Of a DNA stretch of 64,000 bases, positions 63,061-64,000 are shown piece after piece (position 1 is the stretch's first letter; each line of letters begins with the position of its first letter). This DNA is from Agapetus fuscipes (lineage: Eukaryota > Arthropoda > Insecta > Trichoptera > Glossosomatidae): the NCBI GenBank assembly GCA_951799405.1, contig OX637345.1, positions 8,184,001 through 8,248,000 on the forward strand, in the 5' to 3' direction. Below the pieces are notes generated by a model that saw nothing but the letters and a program-made list of their open reading frames with translations, was not told the DNA's origin and did no database searches. Position numbers and translations under genes: made by a program.

Positions 63061-64000
63061 ATGCGATGGAATGTACAAGTGAAGGATCGAAACGCAAGCC
63101 TCTCGAGGCCACAGCTTTAATTATTTATTTTATTCCATAAAAATAGATTAAGAAAAGTAAATACAATCGATAAAATATAAAAATGATAGCAAAACATTTG
63201 TAATAAATTTCAAACAAAGTACCTACGATTAAACAAGAAGTTACTTTGTACATCGACGATATTCATGAAGTAAAGATACTTTTCATAAGGAAATGAATGT
63301 CATCTGCAAAATTTAATCGAATTTAATTGGCTTTTTCTCACGCATATTCTGTAGGATTTGAATTGTTTTAAAAAAATGAAAGTAAAGGTCTCATTTGAAG
63401 TTACCGCGCAAACAACTTGACCAACATTCGAAAACAATAAATTTAAAATAGGTATTTATTTATTGTGCAATATAACAGAGTTATTAAACATGTAGTTGTC
63501 CAAACTTTTAATTTTCAAGTATTTTTGAAGGATTTTTTTAGTTTTATTAATTTAAGAATGTACTCATAATTAAATTAAATATGGTTAGGAAAATACATAG
63601 CCGAACAGCTATCTATTTACTTTTAAATCTCCAGTGTCTATGAAGTACATGTTCGTAGAAGTACGTGTTCCCGTGCTTCAATTTTATATTAAAAATAAAT
63701 ATATCTTGTTGAATATTAATTAAAATAAATACATCTACGCATTCAGTGATTAAACATGTGTTAAAATATAATTTTGTGTGGTGTAAAATTGCGAAAGAAT
63801 TCGTTAGAGGGACGATTTTTTCATACGATGATGGAATGGATGATCTCATTTTTATTTGACTCAAGGAGGGACTTCATATCTGTCAACATCGTTTATTGTT
63901 CTTTGTAGTTTTACATATTAAATATATTATCTTAGAAGCCTTAAATATATTATGATGAAGCAGTTTTTAAGAGCTGGGAAGCAATTGGCCGATCAGACAT
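63061..64000. other. Unassigned stretch upstream of Mfsd11-like gene
   Basis: AT-rich, no repeat or domain recognised. The 83-codon minus frame at 63613-63864 has no support. Confidence 0.45.

Noticed and set aside
1..64000. CRISPR arrays, rRNA genes or bacterial operons
   Set aside because: No spacer-repeat structure, rRNA-like sequence or operon spacing was seen; the content is eukaryotic.

Overview
This is a eukaryotic nuclear window, AT-rich and dense in interspersed repeats, with small coding exons bounded by GT-AG introns. The proteins, the intron sizes and the mixture of tRNA-derived SINEs, LINE 3' ends and MITE-like elements suggest an insect, most likely a moth or butterfly. That host call rests on repeat character and general resemblance, not on a database match. 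Two protein-coding genes can be supported.

Gene 1 (plus strand, 36654-37768, two exons, 221 aa) is a TMEM70 homologue, a mitochondrial inner-membrane factor for ATP synthase assembly. Gene 2 (minus strand, 62958 down to 41814, seven coding exons, 466 aa) is an UNC93-like major facilitator protein of the MFSD11 type. All six introns keep frame, and split codons rebuild conserved residues. The two genes converge, with 3' ends about 4 kb apart. Nothing else in the window looks like a host gene, and the first 36.6 kb holds only repeats and unassigned sequence.

Repeat content, region by region: (i) about fifty copies of an unclassified ~250 bp SINE-like element, family A, on both strands; (ii) tRNA-derived SINEs, here called B, C and D; (iii) 5'-truncated LINE ends carrying recognisable C-terminal reverse transcriptase-protein motifs from at least five lineages (CR1-like; RTE-like with GHV and GRPR motifs; X with an ACAGTT tail; Y with GRRxTSW; Z with a 56 bp terminal tandem unit); (iv) short inverted-repeat elements and perfect hairpins; (v) a 200-N assembly gap at 22913-23112 flanked by near-identical inverted arms.

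The most interesting signals are these. A ~51 bp minisatellite has grown out of the MFSD11 exon 2 donor site and repeats decoy splice donors down the intron. A 56 bp LINE-terminal unit is tandemly amplified at several separate loci. SINE D shares its 3' tail with a CR1-like LINE present in the same window, while a second SINE D subfamily has swapped that tail. There are template-switch junctions and SINE chimeras, and a set of hammerhead-ribozyme-like motifs.
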